Shown: piece by piece, positions 6,054-13,453 of the stretch | Layout of the letters: each line of letters starts with the position of its first letter | How positions within the stretch are numbered: the first letter of the stretch is position 1 | Assembly: GCA_964604045.1 (NCBI GenBank) | Contig: CAZRXM010000024.1 | Location: forward strand, 1 to 13,844 | Direction: 5' to 3' | Source: DRVP01 sp964604045 | Lineage (GTDB): Archaea; Thermoproteota; Bathyarchaeia; Bathyarchaeales; Bathycorpusculaceae | DNA length: 13,844 nucleotides | Notes under the pieces: model-generated | Told to the model about the DNA's origin: nothing | Seen by the model: only the letters and a program-made list of their open reading frames with translations | Database searches by the model: none | Program-made: the position numbers and the translations under genes

Positions 6054-7442
6054 ATGTGCTTAACTGGGAAAGAGGAGAGGAAGCCGACAGTTGAAGAACT
6101 TCTCGCAAAAGCCAAAAAGCCATCCATGTTAGCCCCACCCATGCACAAGTTTTATGAAGGAAAAGTTCAAGTCATGCCGAAATGCGCTATAAGAAGCTAC
6201 GAAGACTTCGCCATATGGTACACGCCTGGAGTCGCCGCGCCATGCCGGGAGATCCAGGCAAATCCAGAAAAAGTTTTCGAGTTAACAAATCGTTGGAACT
6301 ATGTGGCTGTTGTGTCAGACGGCACCCGTGTTCTAGGCTTGGGGGACATAGGCCCCGAAGCCGCCATGCCCGTTATGGAGGGTAAAGCCCTCCTATTCAA
6401 GTATTTGGGTGGAGTTGACGCTTTCCCAATATGCCTGAAAACTAAAGACCCCGATGAAATCGTTAGGGCATGCGAGCTTTTAGAGCCTTCCTTCGGCGGC
6501 ATAAACCTCGAAGACATCGAGAAACCGAAGTGCTTCTATGTTCTGGAGGAAGCCCGGAAAAGGCTTCAGATTCCAGTCTGGCACGACGACCAACAGGGAA
6601 CAGCCACTGTCATATTGGCGGGCTTGATAAACGCCTTCAAAATAGTGGGTAAAAATCCAAAAGAAAGCCTAATAACCTTGGTGGGCGCCGGAGCCGCCAA
6701 CATTAGAACAGCCTACGTCCTAATAAGGTGGGGTGTTAAGCCCGGAAACATCATAATGGTTGACACTAAAGGCATAATCCACGCTGGGAGGGAAGATCTC
6801 TCAAGGGAGGCAGACCCGTGGAAATATGAGCTGGCCCAGATGACAAACACTGAAGGCAGAACAGGCGACATTTCAAAAGCCTTTAAGGGCGTGGACGCTG
6901 TTGTAGCAGCTTCAAAGCCCGGACCCGGCACGATAAGGAAGGAGTGGGTTGCATCCATGGCGGACGACGCTATAGTCTTCGCTTGTGCAAACCCAATCCC
7001 AGAAATCTGGCCTTGGGAAGCCAAAGAGGCAGGAGCCCGCATAGTAGCCACTGGGAGAAGCGACTTCCCAAACCAGGTTAACAACAGCCTAGGCTTCCCG
7101 GCGATATTCCGCGGCGTGTTGGACGTGAGGGCTAAAACAGTCACAGATGACATGTGCATTGCAGCCGCGGAGGAACTGGCAAAATTCGCCGAAGAAAGGG
7201 GTATACACGAGGACGACATTCTGCCTAGAATGGAGGAGTGGGAAGTTTTCCCGAGGGAAGCAGTGGCGTGCGCCCTCAAATCCATAGAACAAGGCGTTGC
7301 TAGAATAAAACTGAGCAGACAGGAACTCTACGAGAGGGCTGTCGCAATAATCAAAAACGCAAGGGAAAGCCTAGAAGCCCTCATGAAAGCTGGACTAATA
7401 AGACAGCCGCCGCCTGAGGAGGAGCTCCTCAAAAGCCATTAA
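6054..7442 (+). CDS. NAD(P)-dependent malic enzyme (oxaloacetate-decarboxylating)
   Basis: This enzyme converts L-malate to pyruvate and CO2 with reduction of NAD+ or NADP+, linking the TCA intermediates with pyruvate. It has 462 aa and the two-domain layout of short prokaryotic malic enzymes. The N-terminal catalytic domain has WYTPGVA with the proton-donating tyrosine Y56, the segment DGTRVLGLGDIGPEAAMPV, EGKALLFK with catalytic K111, the metal-binding NLEDI (E153, D154) and VWHDDQQGTA (D178/D179). The Rossmann domain begins with LVGAGAAN (211-216), followed by a VDTKG turn that does not by itself decide between NAD and NADP. CANPIPEIWPWEA and SDFPNQVNNSLGFPAIFRG are also diagnostic. A phosphotransacetylase domain, present in the long bacterial forms, is absent. 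ATG 6054 with GGAGG at 6039-6043 is a secure start. It stands alone as a transcription unit or is followed 84 bases later by the HhH gene. Confidence 0.94.
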   Translation: MCLTGKEERKPTVEELLAKAKKPSMLAPPMHKFYEGKVQVMPKCAIRSYEDFAIWYTPGVAAPCREIQANPEKVFELTNRWNYVAVVSDGTRVLGLGDIGPEAAMPVMEGKALLFKYLGGVDAFPICLKTKDPDEIVRACELLEPSFGGINLEDIEKPKCFYVLEEARKRLQIPVWHDDQQGTATVILAGLINAFKIVGKNPKESLITLVGAGAANIRTAYVLIRWGVKPGNIIMVDTKGIIHAGREDLSREADPWKYELAQMTNTEGRTGDISKAFKGVDAVVAASKPGPGTIRKEWVASMADDAIVFACANPIPEIWPWEAKEAGARIVATGRSDFPNQVNNSLGFPAIFRGVLDVRAKTVTDDMCIAAAEELAKFAEERGIHEDDILPRMEEWEVFPREAVACALKSIEQGVARIKLSRQELYERAVAIIKNARESLEALMKAGLIRQPPPEEELLKSH

Positions 7443-7470
7443 ACGTGAAAACAAACAGTCCAGGATCTTT

Positions 7471-7518
7471 TGCAAAAAATATTTAAGCAAACTCGGCGAA
7501 ATCTAGGAGGCTAGGGAG
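7471..7518 (+). promoter_or_regulatory. TATA-like box and ribosome binding site of the HhH gene
   Basis: AAAATATTTAAG at 7475-7486 is a good archaeal TATA-like box. AGGAGG (7505-7510) and AGGGAG (7513-7518) follow, and the second is 8 bases before ATG 7527. This supports an independent promoter after malic enzyme. Confidence 0.5.
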
Positions 7519-7526
7519 AAAGCGAG

Positions 7527-7994
7527 ATGCGGACAGACTATGCCCTATACACGGTTGCAATAATATTCTTCATAATAACCGGAATAGTATGCCTCTACCA
7601 AGTGGAATACAGAGAACTATGGATGGTTGCAACGGCAGTTTTGGGACTCTTCTTCGCAGGAGTCGGATATACTCAAAGACCAAAAACAACAAAAAGGGTG
7701 ACAGTTGAAGCAACTCAACCCGCGACTCCAGCTACTGAAGTGGCAACAGCCACAACAACCACGGTTCAAGAGGAGAAGCCTTCCCGAGAAGGGGCTGAAG
7801 CAAAAACGTTGAAGCTTACGGATGTTAAGGGCATCGGCACAAAGCGGGCTGAGCAGCTTAAAGCCATAGGTATCACAGAGATTGAAGATTTAGCCAAAGC
7901 CTCCGCGGAAGACTTAGCCTCAAAATTGAAGGTTTCCCCAAAAACCACTGGGAAATGGATTGAAGAAGCCAAAAAGCTGCTTGAAAAGCATTAG
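7527..7994 (+). CDS. Membrane-anchored helix-hairpin-helix protein
   Basis: A 155-aa protein in three parts. Residues 6-24 and 31-47 are two transmembrane helices (YTVAIIFFIITGIVCLY; WMVATAVLGLFFAGVGY). Residues ~52-92 are a low-complexity linker rich in Thr, Ala, Pro and Glu. Residues ~97-152 form a tandem helix-hairpin-helix module (LTDVKGIGTKRAEQLKAIGI, then IEDLAKASAEDLASKL), the kind found in DUF4332-like and DNA-repair proteins. HhH modules usually bind DNA backbone or another protein. With short loops between the helices, the HhH part would face the cytoplasm on a tether. The function is not known; chromosome attachment to the membrane is a possibility, not shown. It has its own TATA-like box and ribosome binding site. 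The stop is 14 bases from the stop of the convergent small gene on the minus strand. Confidence 0.75.
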   Translation: MRTDYALYTVAIIFFIITGIVCLYQVEYRELWMVATAVLGLFFAGVGYTQRPKTTKRVTVEATQPATPATEVATATTTTVQEEKPSREGAEAKTLKLTDVKGIGTKRAEQLKAIGITEIEDLAKASAEDLASKLKVSPKTTGKWIEEAKKLLEKH

Positions 7995-8008
7995 GGGAGG
8001 AACTTTTG

Positions 8009-8275
8009 CTACAGTCTCAAAATCTTCACTATATTTCTCCTTTCCAACCTTTTCAAGGCATCTAAAAACTCGTTTCTCCTTTTCCCCGTCACGTTGAAAC
8101 TTCTGAGCATCTCATTCAAAGAAACCTCAGACCTGCCAAACCCAACGGTTTTTCTGCGGAGGAGATGCTCAACGATTAAGCGTTCAAGTTTCCCACACCG
8201 CCAAGTGGTGTTCCTTAGAAGGACTATTATGGCTTGTCCAAACTTATGTCTTTCACCCTTTTTCAAGGAGACCAC
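8009..8275 (-). CDS. Hypothetical small protein, possible winged-helix
   Basis: An 88-aa basic protein that I do not recognise. The pattern KLERLIVEHLLRRK, then SLNEMLRSFNVTGKRRNEFL and ALKRLERRNIVKILRL looks like the helix-turn-helix-wing layout of small archaeal transcription factors: helix, turn, recognition helix, then a final strand pair. The start is GTG 8275 with a weak ribosome binding site; the next stop upstream is at 8287-8285, so there is little room for another start. The plus-strand ORF on the same stretch has a hydrophobic, irregular composition and no ribosome binding site, so the minus strand is preferred. It sits convergent to the HhH gene and divergent from the PPC gene, 119 bases apart, where a regulator of the neighbour would be placed. 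The regulatory role is only a guess. Confidence 0.5.
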   Translation of the reverse strand: MVSLKKGERHKFGQAIIVLLRNTTWRCGKLERLIVEHLLRRKTVGFGRSEVSLNEMLRSFNVTGKRRNEFLDALKRLERRNIVKILRL

Positions 8276-8354
8276 AATAACATTCTATGCCTTGAAGCCT
8301 TTTAGAGTTTACGTTCAGAAACCCCTCGAAGCGGCCTAGTCTTTTCGGAAGCTT

Positions 8355-8390
8355 GAAATATAATTAGAATTAAACCACAAGCCAGGTGAT
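8355..8390 (+). promoter_or_regulatory. TATA-like box and ribosome binding site of the PPC/DUF296 gene
   Basis: AAATATAATTA at 8356-8366 is a TATA-like box. AGGTGAT at 8384-8390 is complementary to the archaeal 16S rRNA 3' end and lies 4 bases before GTG 8395. This makes GTG 8395 the better start; GTG 8386 is part of the site itself. Confidence 0.5.
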
Positions 8391-8394
8391 CGGA

Positions 8395-8817
8395 GTGGCT
8401 GAGGGAAGCATTGGAAGAATCTTCTTCCATAGAATAAGAGGAGGCGAAGACCTCACCGAAGCTATTAAAGAAAAGGTTGAGAAAAGCGGGGTTAAAGCCG
8501 GTTTACTGTTCGTTATAGGCAGCTTAGAAGAAGCAACGTTGGGGTACTATAGGGCTGGCGAATATAAGACTGTTCATGTCACAGGGCCTTTGGAGATAGT
8601 TTCATGCATGGGTAACATAGCCGTCGATGAGGAGGGCAAAACCGTTATCCATGTGCACTTAGTGGTTTCCAACGAGAAGGGCGAAGCCTTCGGTGGCCAC
8701 TTGATGCCAGGCTCAACCGTGGGCGCCACGGCGGAACTAGCCGTGGTTGAGGCTTTGAATGTGAACTTGAAAAGGGTTTTCGACAGGGCAACAAAGCTTA
8801 AGCTTCTCAACCTATAG
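8395..8817 (+). CDS. PPC/DUF296 domain protein (PCC-like, possible DNA-binding)
   Basis: A 140-aa single-domain protein of the PPC (plants and prokaryotes conserved, DUF296) family. The fold signature runs from IFFHRIRGGEDLTEAI through GLLFVIGSLEEATLGYY and TGPLEIVSCMGNIA to VIHVHLVVS and AFGGHLMPGSTVGATAELAV. Histidines at 86, 88 and 102 occupy the positions that form a metal site in prokaryotic members. In plants the domain is found in AT-hook transcription factors; in archaea it stands alone, forms trimers and its role is not established. GTG 8395 was chosen because of AGGTGAT at 8384-8390; GTG 8386 would add three residues. The stop overlaps the 3' end of the acetyltransferase gene on the other strand by 6 bases. 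Confidence 0.85.
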   Translation: MAEGSIGRIFFHRIRGGEDLTEAIKEKVEKSGVKAGLLFVIGSLEEATLGYYRAGEYKTVHVTGPLEIVSCMGNIAVDEEGKTVIHVHLVVSNEKGEAFGGHLMPGSTVGATAELAVVEALNVNLKRVFDRATKLKLLNL

Positions 8818-9264
8818 CAAGGCTTTCTCAAAAAGGATTCCATGGGCTTCTCCATAATAATATTCCAGAACTCCAATCTTCCTATAACCCAGTTTTCGAT
8901 AAAGGTTTAAGGCAGCCACGTTGTTCTCCCTGACTTCAAGGCGGCAAATCTTCACCCCCCTATCCTTGAATATTTTCTCCATCTCCTGCAGAAGTTTAAA
9001 CCCAACTCCCCTTCGACGGTGGCTTGGCGAAACGTCTATGGTTAAGATATGTCCAACAATGTTCCCATTCTCCACGGACACCGCGCCTATGATGAACCCT
9101 ATTATGTTCCCGTCTTCCTTCGCAACAAGGCTTATGGAGTTGCTGTTTTGGAGAAGTTGGGCTATCTGCTGTTTTGTGAAAGCCTCCTTTTTGAAGCATT
9201 CCATCTCGATTTCATAAAGCCTCTCTAAATGCTTAATCGACGCGTCTTCTATGGTTAGTGGCAT
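8812..9264 (-). CDS. rimI: GNAT N-acetyltransferase, RimI/Ard1 type
   Basis: A 150-aa GNAT protein close to archaeal Ard1 and bacterial RimI, which acetylate the N-terminal residue of proteins using acetyl-CoA. Motif A is clear: HILTIDVSPSHRRRGVGFKL, with the pyrophosphate-binding R/QxxGxG at residues 83-88. The following block CRLEVRENNVAALNLYRKLG and the final YYYGEAHGILFEK segment are typical of RimI/Ard1. ATG 9264 is preferred over TTG 9273 because it needs no rare start and still keeps the whole family N-terminus (LTIEDASIKHLERLYEIE). Upstream is GGGG at the usual distance. The promoter would lie in the 47 bases between here and the flippase gene, where GGATAAAGC is a weak TATA candidate. 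Downstream it overlaps the PPC gene by 6 bases, tail to tail. Confidence 0.88.
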   Translation of the reverse strand: MPLTIEDASIKHLERLYEIEMECFKKEAFTKQQIAQLLQNSNSISLVAKEDGNIIGFIIGAVSVENGNIVGHILTIDVSPSHRRRGVGFKLLQEMEKIFKDRGVKICRLEVRENNVAALNLYRKLGYRKIGVLEYYYGEAHGILFEKALL

Positions 9265-9311
9265 AATCCCCAACTTCTGTAAATTTCAAGGCTGGATTTA
9301 GCTTTATCCTC

Positions 9312-10373
9312 TCAAAAACTTAGCGAAGCCTTTACAGCTTTAACCTCAACCCACTGTTGAACAGCGAAGCCTACAAAAAACCGCAGCCAAACTGTTAAAA
9401 GCCTTGTCAAAATAGTCACGGTTGCACTTACATTGAAGGGGATTCCTAAAACCGCGTACAATGTTGTCATGGTTATTTCTGGCAACCCCACTTCGAAGGG
9501 GACGCCTATGGGAATGGATTTTATGGCGGTTGTTATGGCCTGGGTTACGAGGACTATGCTCCAAAGTTGAAAGTTTGCTGGAAACTTTATGGCTAAGAAA
9601 ACCGTGTACGAGATGACAAGAGAAGAGAGCCATGAAAGGCTGGAGAGGATAATGGATACGGCTACAACCCTTGGAGAACGCCCAAACTCCTTCATGGAAC
9701 TGTGAAACATATCGGCAGCCTTAACAACTTCCCCCCTAATCCTTTCCAGCCTCCATCTACCACCACTAACCCGCCTAACAATTCCAAAAACGCAGTCAAT
9801 AACCTTCAAAGTCCACTCCTTTTTAACACACAGAAGCAACAGCAGAACTAGGAAAAGGGTTGTTGCCCCCGCTAAGAAGAGGCTTAAATTGAAAACCAAG
9901 CTGTTCAAGTTTGCCTCCGCTAATAGGAGGTCCACACCGGCTATAAGGGTTGCCAAACCGACACCCATGCTTATAAGCCTATGCGCCACGAGGGAAGCCA
10001 CAACCTTGCCGCTTACGTGGTTACCCTGGTCCCTTACAATCAAGTAAACTCTTGAAATTTCCCCGCTTATAGATTCTGCTGGAACAATCAAGTCCATGAA
10101 AGTTCCATACCACATGTAAAGGTAAGCCTTCAAAACTGAAAGCTTCACAGATAGATAAACCAGAAGGGTTCGCCAAGCCATAGCGTAAAAGAAAGTGTCA
10201 ACGAAAATCAGCATAGCCGCCGCGGAGTAGAGTAGGACGTCGGATGTTTGAACTGTCGCAACGATTTCCGGAACATCCACGTGAAAAAGGTATAGGTAGA
10301 CGAGGAAGGCGGCTATACCTATCAAGGGCATGGCAACATTCTTCCAAGCGATCTGGGGCCTAACGGAAACCAT
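9312..10373 (-). CDS. Flippase-like integral membrane protein (UPF0104/TIGR00374 family)
   Basis: A polytopic membrane protein of 353 aa with about eight helices, starting with AMPLIGIAAFLVYLYLF at residues 14-30. The family core is visible: WYGTFMDLIVPAESISGEIS (conserved PAESISGE, residues 98-105) and RVYLIVRD, the KVVASLVAHR loop, and near the C-terminus VTQAITTAIKSIPIGVPFEV followed by GLPEITMTTLYAVLG. This family covers AglD-like and lysylphosphatidylglycerol synthetase-related proteins, thought to move lipid-linked molecules across the membrane; a substrate cannot be read here. The frame is open further upstream to 10577, but ATG 10373 gives the usual family length and a TATA-like box at the right distance, and the upstream frame overlaps the HD gene. 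The ATG at 10499 is the alternative, adding 42 hydrophilic residues. Confidence 0.82.
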   Translation of the reverse strand: MVSVRPQIAWKNVAMPLIGIAAFLVYLYLFHVDVPEIVATVQTSDVLLYSAAAMLIFVDTFFYAMAWRTLLVYLSVKLSVLKAYLYMWYGTFMDLIVPAESISGEISRVYLIVRDQGNHVSGKVVASLVAHRLISMGVGLATLIAGVDLLLAEANLNSLVFNLSLFLAGATTLFLVLLLLLCVKKEWTLKVIDCVFGIVRRVSGGRWRLERIRGEVVKAADMFHSSMKEFGRSPRVVAVSIILSSLSWLSSLVISYTVFLAIKFPANFQLWSIVLVTQAITTAIKSIPIGVPFEVGLPEITMTTLYAVLGIPFNVSATVTILTRLLTVWLRFFVGFAVQQWVEVKAVKASLSF

Positions 10374-10413
10374 GCTTCTACATCCACTTTGACCCAGAAA
10401 TTTTTCAAGCGGG

Positions 10414-10425
10414 GTTATATGTTTT
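10414..10425 (-). promoter_or_regulatory. TATA-like box of the flippase gene
   Basis: On the minus strand AAAACATATAAC lies about 45 bases before ATG 10373, which puts transcription start near 10393 and leaves a short leader. This supports ATG 10373 over the longer frame. The 139 bases between this gene and the HD gene then form a divergent promoter region. Confidence 0.4.
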
Positions 10426-10512
10426 ACCCGTCTCAGAGCTTTCAGAGTTTGTTTCCCGATTTGTTCGAAAAGGCTAAATGTGCCTTCAACATTCTTCATA
10501 AAGCTTAAGGCG

Positions 10513-11073
10513 ATGGCCTTGCTAACAAGGGATGAAGCCCTAAACCTTGTCAGGGGGCATGTTTCCAAAAGAAACATCTTCTATCACATGCTTGCCGTAG
10601 AAGCCATAATGCGAGCCCTGGCGAGACATTTCGGGGAGGACGAGGAAAAATGGGGTCTGGTTGGATTGGTCCACGACATAGACTACGAGCAAACGGAGAC
10701 TATGCCGGAAAAGCATGGTTTAGTCGCCGAGCAAATCCTTAGGGAAAAGTTGCCCGAGGAGCTTTTGAGGGCAGTAAAAGTCCACAACTCTAGGTACACT
10801 GGCGTTGAGCCGAAAAGCGTCATGGAGAAGGCCTTAATTGCCAGTGACGCCATATCCGGACTGCTTATTGCATGCGCCCTCGTCATGCCCTCTAAGAAGA
10901 TGGCGGAAGTAAAACTGGAAACCGTAGCCAGAAAGTTCAAAGACAAGGACTTTGCAAGGGGAGCTGATAGAAAAAGAATCCTCCTATGCGAAGAAATCGG
11001 GCTTCCAAGGGAAAAATTTTTCGAAATCTCCCTAAATGCCTTAAAGGAGATAGCTTCAGAAATAGGCTTGTAG
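10513..11073 (+). CDS. HD-domain phosphohydrolase family protein
   Basis: A 186-aa HD-superfamily protein, probably a metal-dependent phosphohydrolase of unknown substrate. Metal ligands expected for the family are visible: H25 (NIFYHMLAVE), the H54-D55 pair in LVGLVHDIDYEQTE, H68 (PEKHGLVAEQ), H91 in VKVHNSRYTG, and an aspartate in ALIASDAISGLLIA. This HDIG/YqeK-like short form lacks any sensor or nucleotide-binding extra domain. ATG 10513 was chosen; GTG 10480 would add 11 residues (PSTFFIKLKA...) in a stretch that is probably promoter for the divergent flippase gene. The ribosome binding site is weak (AAGG at 10507-10510, too close), so the exact start, and a leaderless transcript, remain open. 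Its stop is 4 bases from the stop of pyrG on the other strand. Confidence 0.82.
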   Translation: MALLTRDEALNLVRGHVSKRNIFYHMLAVEAIMRALARHFGEDEEKWGLVGLVHDIDYEQTETMPEKHGLVAEQILREKLPEELLRAVKVHNSRYTGVEPKSVMEKALIASDAISGLLIACALVMPSKKMAEVKLETVARKFKDKDFARGADRKRILLCEEIGLPREKFFEISLNALKEIASEIGL

Positions 11074-11077
11074 AACG

Positions 11078-12703
11078 TTAAAAATCCGGCTTGGCTCTCC
11101 CAAGCTTGCGGTTTAGACAAGCCTTTACAAAGCCATAGTATTCTGGGTCGGGTTTTCCAGGGCGACTTTTAAATTCGCCGTGGAACTGGGACGCGAAGAA
11201 GAAATAGTGGTTCGGTAGCTCCAAAATCTCCATCCTTCTGCCGTCGGGACTCATCCCGGAGAAAACAAGCCCCGAACTTTCAAGCTTTTCCACATAGCTC
11301 ATGTTCACCTCGAACCTGTGGCGGTGGCGCTCCGAAATCTCCCCGCTTTTATATAGTTTATGCGCTAAAGTGCCGGGTTTCACGACTACATTATGGGCGC
11401 CAAGCCTCATGGTGGCTCCTTTAAGTTCCACATCCCTCTGTTCTGGCATTAAGTCGATAACTGGGTGCGGGGTGTTGGGGTCGATTTCGGTGCTGTTGGC
11501 CCCCTTTAAGCCGCAGACGTTGCGGGCGTACTCAACGACAGCCAATTGGAAGCCGAAGCATATTCCAAGGAATGGAACATTATTTTCTCTTGCAAACTTT
11601 ATGGCGGCGATTTTCCCCTCAGCCCCCCTTGGACCGAAACCGTAGGGGACGAAGATTCCGTCAAACTCTCCCAGCATTTCAATTTTTTCAGGTTTTTTTT
11701 CAAAGGTTTCAGCCTCAATGTAGTGTATGTGAACCTTTGTTTTGCACGCTGCCCCAGCGTGGCGCAGCGCCTCGTTCATGCTAACGTAACTGTCCACCAA
11801 ACCAGCATACTTGCCTACAAGCGCTATCTTAATTTCGTTTTCGGGGTGGAGTATGGAGTCAACAAACCTTTTCCATTCAGCGTAGTCTGGCTTGCGCTCT
11901 GGAAGTTTAAGCCTTCTGCAAATGAAGTCGCCCATTCCCTGCTCGTCGAGGATTAGCGGAACCTGATAAATGGTTTCAACATTGTAGGAGCAGAACACCG
12001 CCTCTTCCGGTATGGTTCCAAAAAGGGCTATTTTCCTCAAGGCTTCGGCGTCTATCATTCGGGAGCAGCGGGCGACGATGATGTCGGGCTGAATGCCGAT
12101 GCGTCTAAGCTCGTTTACGCTGTGCTGCAGAGGCTTCGTTTTCATCTCCCTTGTAACGTCTAAAATGGGCACAAGGGCCACATGCACGTATAAAGTGTTT
12201 TCGTACCCCTCCTCCAAGCGCATTTGGCGTATTGCCTCAAGGAAGGGTAATCCCTCAATGTCGCCTACTGTTCCGCCAACCTCCGTTAAAACGACGTCGA
12301 CGCCCGAATTCGCAGCCACATTTCTTATCCGGCTTTTAATCTCGTTTGTCACGTGGGGAACTATTTGGACACATCTTCCAAGGAAGTCTCCCCGACGCTC
12401 TTTCTCGATGACGGTTTTGTAGATGATTCCCGTGGTGATGTTGTTCTCCTTCTTCAAGTTTAAATCGAGGAAACGTTCATACCAGCCCAAGTCTAAATCC
12501 GTTTCGCCCCCATCCTCGGTCACGTAGACTTCTCCATGCATGTAGGGGTTCATGGTTCCAGCGTCAACGTTCACGTATGGGTCTATTTTTATGGCTGTAA
12601 CCTTGAAACCCCTGGCCTGAAGCATTTTCCCGATGGAAGCGGTTACAATACCCTTACCCACGGAGCTTAAAACGCCGCCTGTTACGAAAACATATTTTGT
12701 CAA
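11078..12703 (-). CDS. pyrG: CTP synthase (glutamine hydrolysing)
   Basis: This enzyme makes CTP from UTP, ATP and glutamine, the last step of pyrimidine nucleotide synthesis, as a cytoplasmic tetramer. The 541-aa protein is full length. The synthetase domain starts with YVFVTGGVLSSVGKG (P-loop lysine K17), followed by KIDPYVNVDAGTMNPYMHGE, EVYVTEDGGETDLDLGWYER and TEVGGTVGDIEGLPFLE. The C-terminal class I glutaminase domain starts near residue 290 (IALVGKYAGLVDSY), with the nucleophile C382 in GICFGFQLAVVEYAR and the catalytic pair H508/E510 in QFHGEFKSRPGKP. The start is TTG 12703; AAGGGGAT at 12716-12709 is 5 bases away and no other start fits. The gene stands alone and is convergent with the HD gene. 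Confidence 0.97.
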   Translation of the reverse strand: MTKYVFVTGGVLSSVGKGIVTASIGKMLQARGFKVTAIKIDPYVNVDAGTMNPYMHGEVYVTEDGGETDLDLGWYERFLDLNLKKENNITTGIIYKTVIEKERRGDFLGRCVQIVPHVTNEIKSRIRNVAANSGVDVVLTEVGGTVGDIEGLPFLEAIRQMRLEEGYENTLYVHVALVPILDVTREMKTKPLQHSVNELRRIGIQPDIIVARCSRMIDAEALRKIALFGTIPEEAVFCSYNVETIYQVPLILDEQGMGDFICRRLKLPERKPDYAEWKRFVDSILHPENEIKIALVGKYAGLVDSYVSMNEALRHAGAACKTKVHIHYIEAETFEKKPEKIEMLGEFDGIFVPYGFGPRGAEGKIAAIKFARENNVPFLGICFGFQLAVVEYARNVCGLKGANSTEIDPNTPHPVIDLMPEQRDVELKGATMRLGAHNVVVKPGTLAHKLYKSGEISERHRHRFEVNMSYVEKLESSGLVFSGMSPDGRRMEILELPNHYFFFASQFHGEFKSRPGKPDPEYYGFVKACLNRKLGRAKPDF

Positions 12704-12708
12704 ACGCT

Positions 12709-12760
12709 ATCCCCTTCTGTTAAATAACAGAACCTAGAGGATTTCAGCATTTAAGCTTAT
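12709..12760 (-). promoter_or_regulatory. pyrG: pyrG promoter and ribosome binding site
   Basis: On the minus strand ATAAGCTTAAATGC (12760-12748) is a TATA-like box and AAGGGGAT (12716-12709) is the ribosome binding site before TTG 12703. The stretch up to 12819 also has to hold the promoter of the divergent radical SAM gene, for which AAAGCTAAA at 12771-12779 is the best candidate. Confidence 0.45.
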
Positions 12761-12819
12761 TCTACCACGTAAAGCTAAATTCGCGGAAAATCCAAAGCTT
12801 AAGGTGAAGGGTTTAGCGG

Positions 12820-13449
12820 ATGTGCTTCGTGAGAAAGCCCAGTGTTGTTTACTGGCTTGGTGAAAACTTATACCTTAACATAACCAACCGATGCCCCAAT
12901 AACTGCTATTTTTGCTTAAGAAACTTTCGGGACGGTGTTGGGGGCTTCAACCTAAAACTTGAAAAGGAACCCTCCGTCGCCGAGGTGGTTACAGAGCTTG
13001 GGAACGTTATAAACAGGAGAAACTGGAGGGAAATCGTTTTTTGTGGTTTCGGTGAGCCCATGGAAAGGTTAGACTGCGTTTTGGAAGTCGCCGGTTGGAT
13101 TAAAAGACATTATGGGAAAATTGTGACTTTAAGGGTTGATACGAACGGGCAGGGTTTTCTGCTTAACAGAGGGCGGGACGTGGTTGGGGCGTTGAAGGTG
13201 GCCGGCGTGGACAGGGTTAGCGTAAGCCTAAACGCTCACGACGAGGAAACATATAACCAAGTTTGCAGACCAGTCTTTGTAAACGCATTCGAAAGTGTTT
13301 TAGATTTCATAAAAAAGGCTAGGGAACTTTTAGACGTTGAGGTGACGGCCGTCAGAATCCCGGAAGTTGACATTTCCAGAGTTGGGGAAATAGCCAAATG
13401 GTTAGGCGTCAAGTTTAGGGTTAGAGAGTACATACAGCCTTTTTGGTGA
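12820..13449 (+). CDS. TatD-linked radical SAM protein
   Basis: A 209-aa radical SAM enzyme. The [4Fe-4S] motif CxxxCxxC is in NRCPNNCYFCLRNF (C25, C29, C32). The SAM-binding GFGEP block is in REIVFCGFGEPMERLD, followed by RVDTNGQG, VSVSLNAHDEETYNQVCRP and a C-terminal KFRVREY. The start VVYWLGENLYLNITNRCPNN and the small size match the TatD-associated radical SAM family (TIGR04038 as I remember it), which is usually encoded beside a TatD-type metal hydrolase; its reaction is unknown. It has no extra Fe-S domain. ATG 12820 has AAGG at 12807-12810, 9 bases away; GTG 12829 is also possible. No tatD is in the window. The stop is 4 bases from the convergent gene. Confidence 0.85.
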   Translation: MCFVRKPSVVYWLGENLYLNITNRCPNNCYFCLRNFRDGVGGFNLKLEKEPSVAEVVTELGNVINRRNWREIVFCGFGEPMERLDCVLEVAGWIKRHYGKIVTLRVDTNGQGFLLNRGRDVVGALKVAGVDRVSVSLNAHDEETYNQVCRPVFVNAFESVLDFIKKARELLDVEVTAVRIPEVDISRVGEIAKWLGVKFRVREYIQPFW

Positions 13450-13453
13450 AAAA

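Noticed and set aside
8094..8339. Plus-strand ORF of 81 codons opposite the small minus-strand gene.
   Set aside because: No ribosome binding site and an irregular composition; the minus-strand frame has regular amphipathic helices.
10374..10577. Long N-terminal extension of the flippase frame.
   Set aside because: It would run through a TATA-like box and into the HD gene; ATG 10373 gives normal family length.
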